A stretch of 64,000 bases of DNA from Acorus gramineus (Eukaryota > Streptophyta > Magnoliopsida > Acorales > Acoraceae). The translations under genes and the position numbers were made by a program. The notes below the pieces were generated by a model, which worked only from the letters and a program-made list of their open reading frames with translations, ran no database searches and was not told the origin of the DNA. Below, piece after piece: positions 62,230 to 64,000 of the stretch (its first letter is position 1; every line of letters starts with the position of its first letter). The stretch covers positions 21,243,309 to 21,307,308 of the forward strand of contig CM060848.1 in the NCBI GenBank assembly GCA_030737835.1, written 5' to 3'.

Positions 62230-62720
62230 CATCCCACCAACCCAACCAAAATAAAACCCTTGCACTGGTGAATGGAGGTGATGGTGCGTGAAACCGGTCA
62301 CGGGTAGAGGTGGTGTGCGACGAGAAGGCAGGGAAGGAGGAGGTGACGGTAGTGGTGGTGTGCGACGACAGTGGGTGGATGTGTGATGGGGAGGTGGTAG
62401 TGGTGTTCAACAACAGGGAGAGGGAGGGAGAGGTGGTGGTGTGCAGGAAGAGATGGTGCTGGTGCTGGTGGTGTGAGCGACGACAGGTATAGGAGATGGT
62501 GGTGGTGTGCAGTGATGACAGTGGCGGATGGACACGGTGGCGGCGATTGTGGAGGGAGAAAGGGAGGGTGGAGGAGACCACCTCCATCCCCATCCACACT
62601 CTCCCGGGCTCCTCCACGCCTACCCTCTGTACACCACCCCGGTTTGTCCATTCATTTGTCGCCATCATGTCCAGCCTCTCCCCCCCCCCCCCCCTCCATG
62701 GCCTCCGGCCATTCATGCCC
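62230..62720. repeat. GC-rich GTGGTGGTG minisatellite-like block
   Basis: Imperfect recurrences of GGTGGTGTGCGACGA and related words fill 62300-62520, followed by a C-rich half with a C15 run (62680-62694). Frames on both strands are open for up to 166 codons but encode His/Thr/Ser/Pro-rich low-complexity products. I regard the frames as a consequence of the repeat, not as genes. Confidence 0.5.
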
Positions 62721-63483
62721 TCCTCTCTCTCCCATTTCCTCTCTCTATTTCTCTGCTTCCCTTAACAATCCTACCATCCAAAAAAACATTAGTGGGTGGT
62801 GGGAACAGAGATATAGGTGGTGGGGATAGATGATCCCAAACTTTTGTGAGTTAGAAACTGACGTTCCATTATGCATATAGCACCACTTCTATAATGAAAG
62901 TCATAAATGTTTGGCAAACACATTCACATGCCACTGCACAGACAAGAATTGAACAAACATGACCACAAGGGGAAGAATGAACTGCTTTCCTCATGCACTT
63001 TCAAAGGGGCCTTTTGAATATTCTAATATCAAACTCTTAATTACAAGAAATTGAGGACGGCATGGGCCTTAAATGATCACAACACTGCAAGAAAAACAAA
63101 ACGTACATATCAACAAGCATATTTCAGATATCAATGTATCATTTATGAAACAACAAAACAAAGTGTTCAAGGAAAAATAGAAAGCTTAGATCAAGCTAAT
63201 GACCCACTTCTCAAATCCCAATAGAGAGGTACAGGGGAAAAAGCTGCAAAAGGATACCGTAATTCATTCAGTATCTTAATAAAGATCTTGCGGTTGCCCT
63301 AACAAACCGCAATCTCAATCGGCCCTTTTTTTAGTTCTAATGCAAGGGCTATCATTGATATGATGGAAACAATGAAAAAAACATTTTACTCTTAAATTTT
63401 CACATGACTCATTTAAGAACTCAATAGACTTATTGATAGAGATACCCAAAAACCAAGCCAAAACTCAACTTCTAAATGAAGCA

Positions 63484-63630
63484 TCAACCAGAAAATAAAA
63501 GTATACAAAGTCCCATGTTTTGGCCGATGGTTTGACCCAACAAGTGAGACCACTTCTTCCCAGGGATCTTCTTTGGATGTTCAAGCTTTCGAAAAAGTTT
63601 CCACTCGACGTGTGCTACATCAAAAACCAT
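63484..63630 (-). other. Possible small exon or pseudogene fragment
   Basis: A 48-codon minus-strand frame contains FDVAHVEWKLFRKLEHPKKI and then WSHLLGQTIGQNMG, a balanced, protein-like composition unlike the AT-rich surroundings. It has an upstream in-frame stop and I recognise no family. It may be an exon of a gene continuing beyond the window, a gene relic, or chance. Confidence 0.2.
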
Positions 63631-64000
63631 AGGCAAAGAGAGAACATTTCGTCAACATTGACAATTTACTTGACAATCTCAGGTGTATGCAGATGTTTAT
63701 ACCCTGGAGACAGCATCAAGTTCTAGCTATTGATATTAAAGAGTCCTTAAAAAAAGTCAGAGAAAATCACCCGAGTGATTCAATTTGTATAAGCAATCCA
63801 TATGGTAATAAACAAGTAATTCAGTGCCCACAAGTTATCAGTGTCCGGTCAGTGGCTCATATATTAATTTTTAACAATGCTTGATGTCAAGCATTGATAG
63901 GACTAAACAGGAAGGACATAGCCAAAACAATTTATGCTGTCGTTTGATCTGGAAAGGCAGAAAAAAGGGATTTTAAAGGTGGGCCCCATATTGACATGAA

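Larger units (their letters stand above)
60003..64000. other. Downstream region of PMT to window end
   Basis: The PMT 3' UTR begins here. A GT site directly after the stop (TAAG/GTATGC, 60004) and TTTTTTTCAG/GTTCAAAC at 60557 would allow a 3' UTR intron, which is unproven. Further on are a CA/TA microsatellite (61321-61353), a Tourist-like MITE (61408-61621), a hAT-like element (61652-62116) and a GC-rich block (62230-62720). The last kilobase has no clear gene apart from a short minus-strand frame at 63484-63630. Confidence 0.5.

Noticed and set aside
62216-62716. 166-codon minus-strand open frame rich in His, Thr and Ser
   Set aside because: Its composition follows from the GTGGTGGTG-type repeat and the C15 run; no domain, no splice context and an overlapping plus frame of similar length.
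1-64000. CRISPR arrays, phage or bacterial defence systems, rRNA clusters
   Set aside because: All repeats seen are transposon ends, microsatellites or local duplications; the genes are split plant nuclear genes.

Overview
The window is nuclear DNA of a flowering plant. Genes are split into 5 to 10 exons with GT-AG introns, the intergenic DNA is AT-rich, and miniature DNA transposons are frequent. The first exons of several genes (16059-16694, 34775-34978, 43670-43956, 55367-55932) are strongly GC-rich while later exons are AT-balanced. That 5' GC gradient is typical of monocots, so I infer a monocot, probably not a grass; the species cannot be fixed from this sequence.

Six protein-coding genes can be rebuilt exon by exon with every splice phase closing. 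(1) Minus strand, 2817-6707: peroxisomal serine--glyoxylate aminotransferase, 401 aa, ending in the peroxisomal signal SRI. (2) Plus, 16059-21105: mitochondrial L-galactono-1,4-lactone dehydrogenase, 593 aa, last step of vitamin C synthesis. (3) Plus, 25057-32291: NIPA-type magnesium transporter, 339 aa. (4) Plus, 34775-38981: pyrroline-5-carboxylate reductase, 276 aa, last step of proline synthesis. (5) Plus, 43670-53659: OSCA/CSC1-like mechanosensitive cation channel, 716 aa. (6) Plus, 55367-60002: DUF248 probable pectin methyltransferase of the PMT/QUA2 family, 594 aa. They are unrelated housekeeping or stress-metabolism genes, each with its own promoter; there is no operon or gene-cluster logic.

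The space between and inside the genes holds many small repeats. Four have clean ends and target-site duplications: a MULE-type fold-back element (9681-10084, 10-bp duplication), two hAT-like elements (12886-13259 and 40564-41369, 8-bp duplications) and a Tourist-like MITE (61408-61621, TTA duplication). There are also a probable hAT-like element (61652-62116), a three-copy MITE family in and after the OSCA gene, an RTE-type LINE remnant in NIPA intron 2, a tRNA-derived SINE head upstream of the aminotransferase, and several diverged tandem duplications inside introns.

The least familiar object is a 453-bp element in NIPA intron 6 (30001-30453), flanked by a 5-bp duplication. Its core carries twelve TTCGAA hexamers in 225 bp, 42-bp tandem units and a perfect 30-bp palindrome. 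I see no CRISPR array, rRNA, intact tRNA or bacterial-type system. The rest of the window is ordinary plant chromosome.
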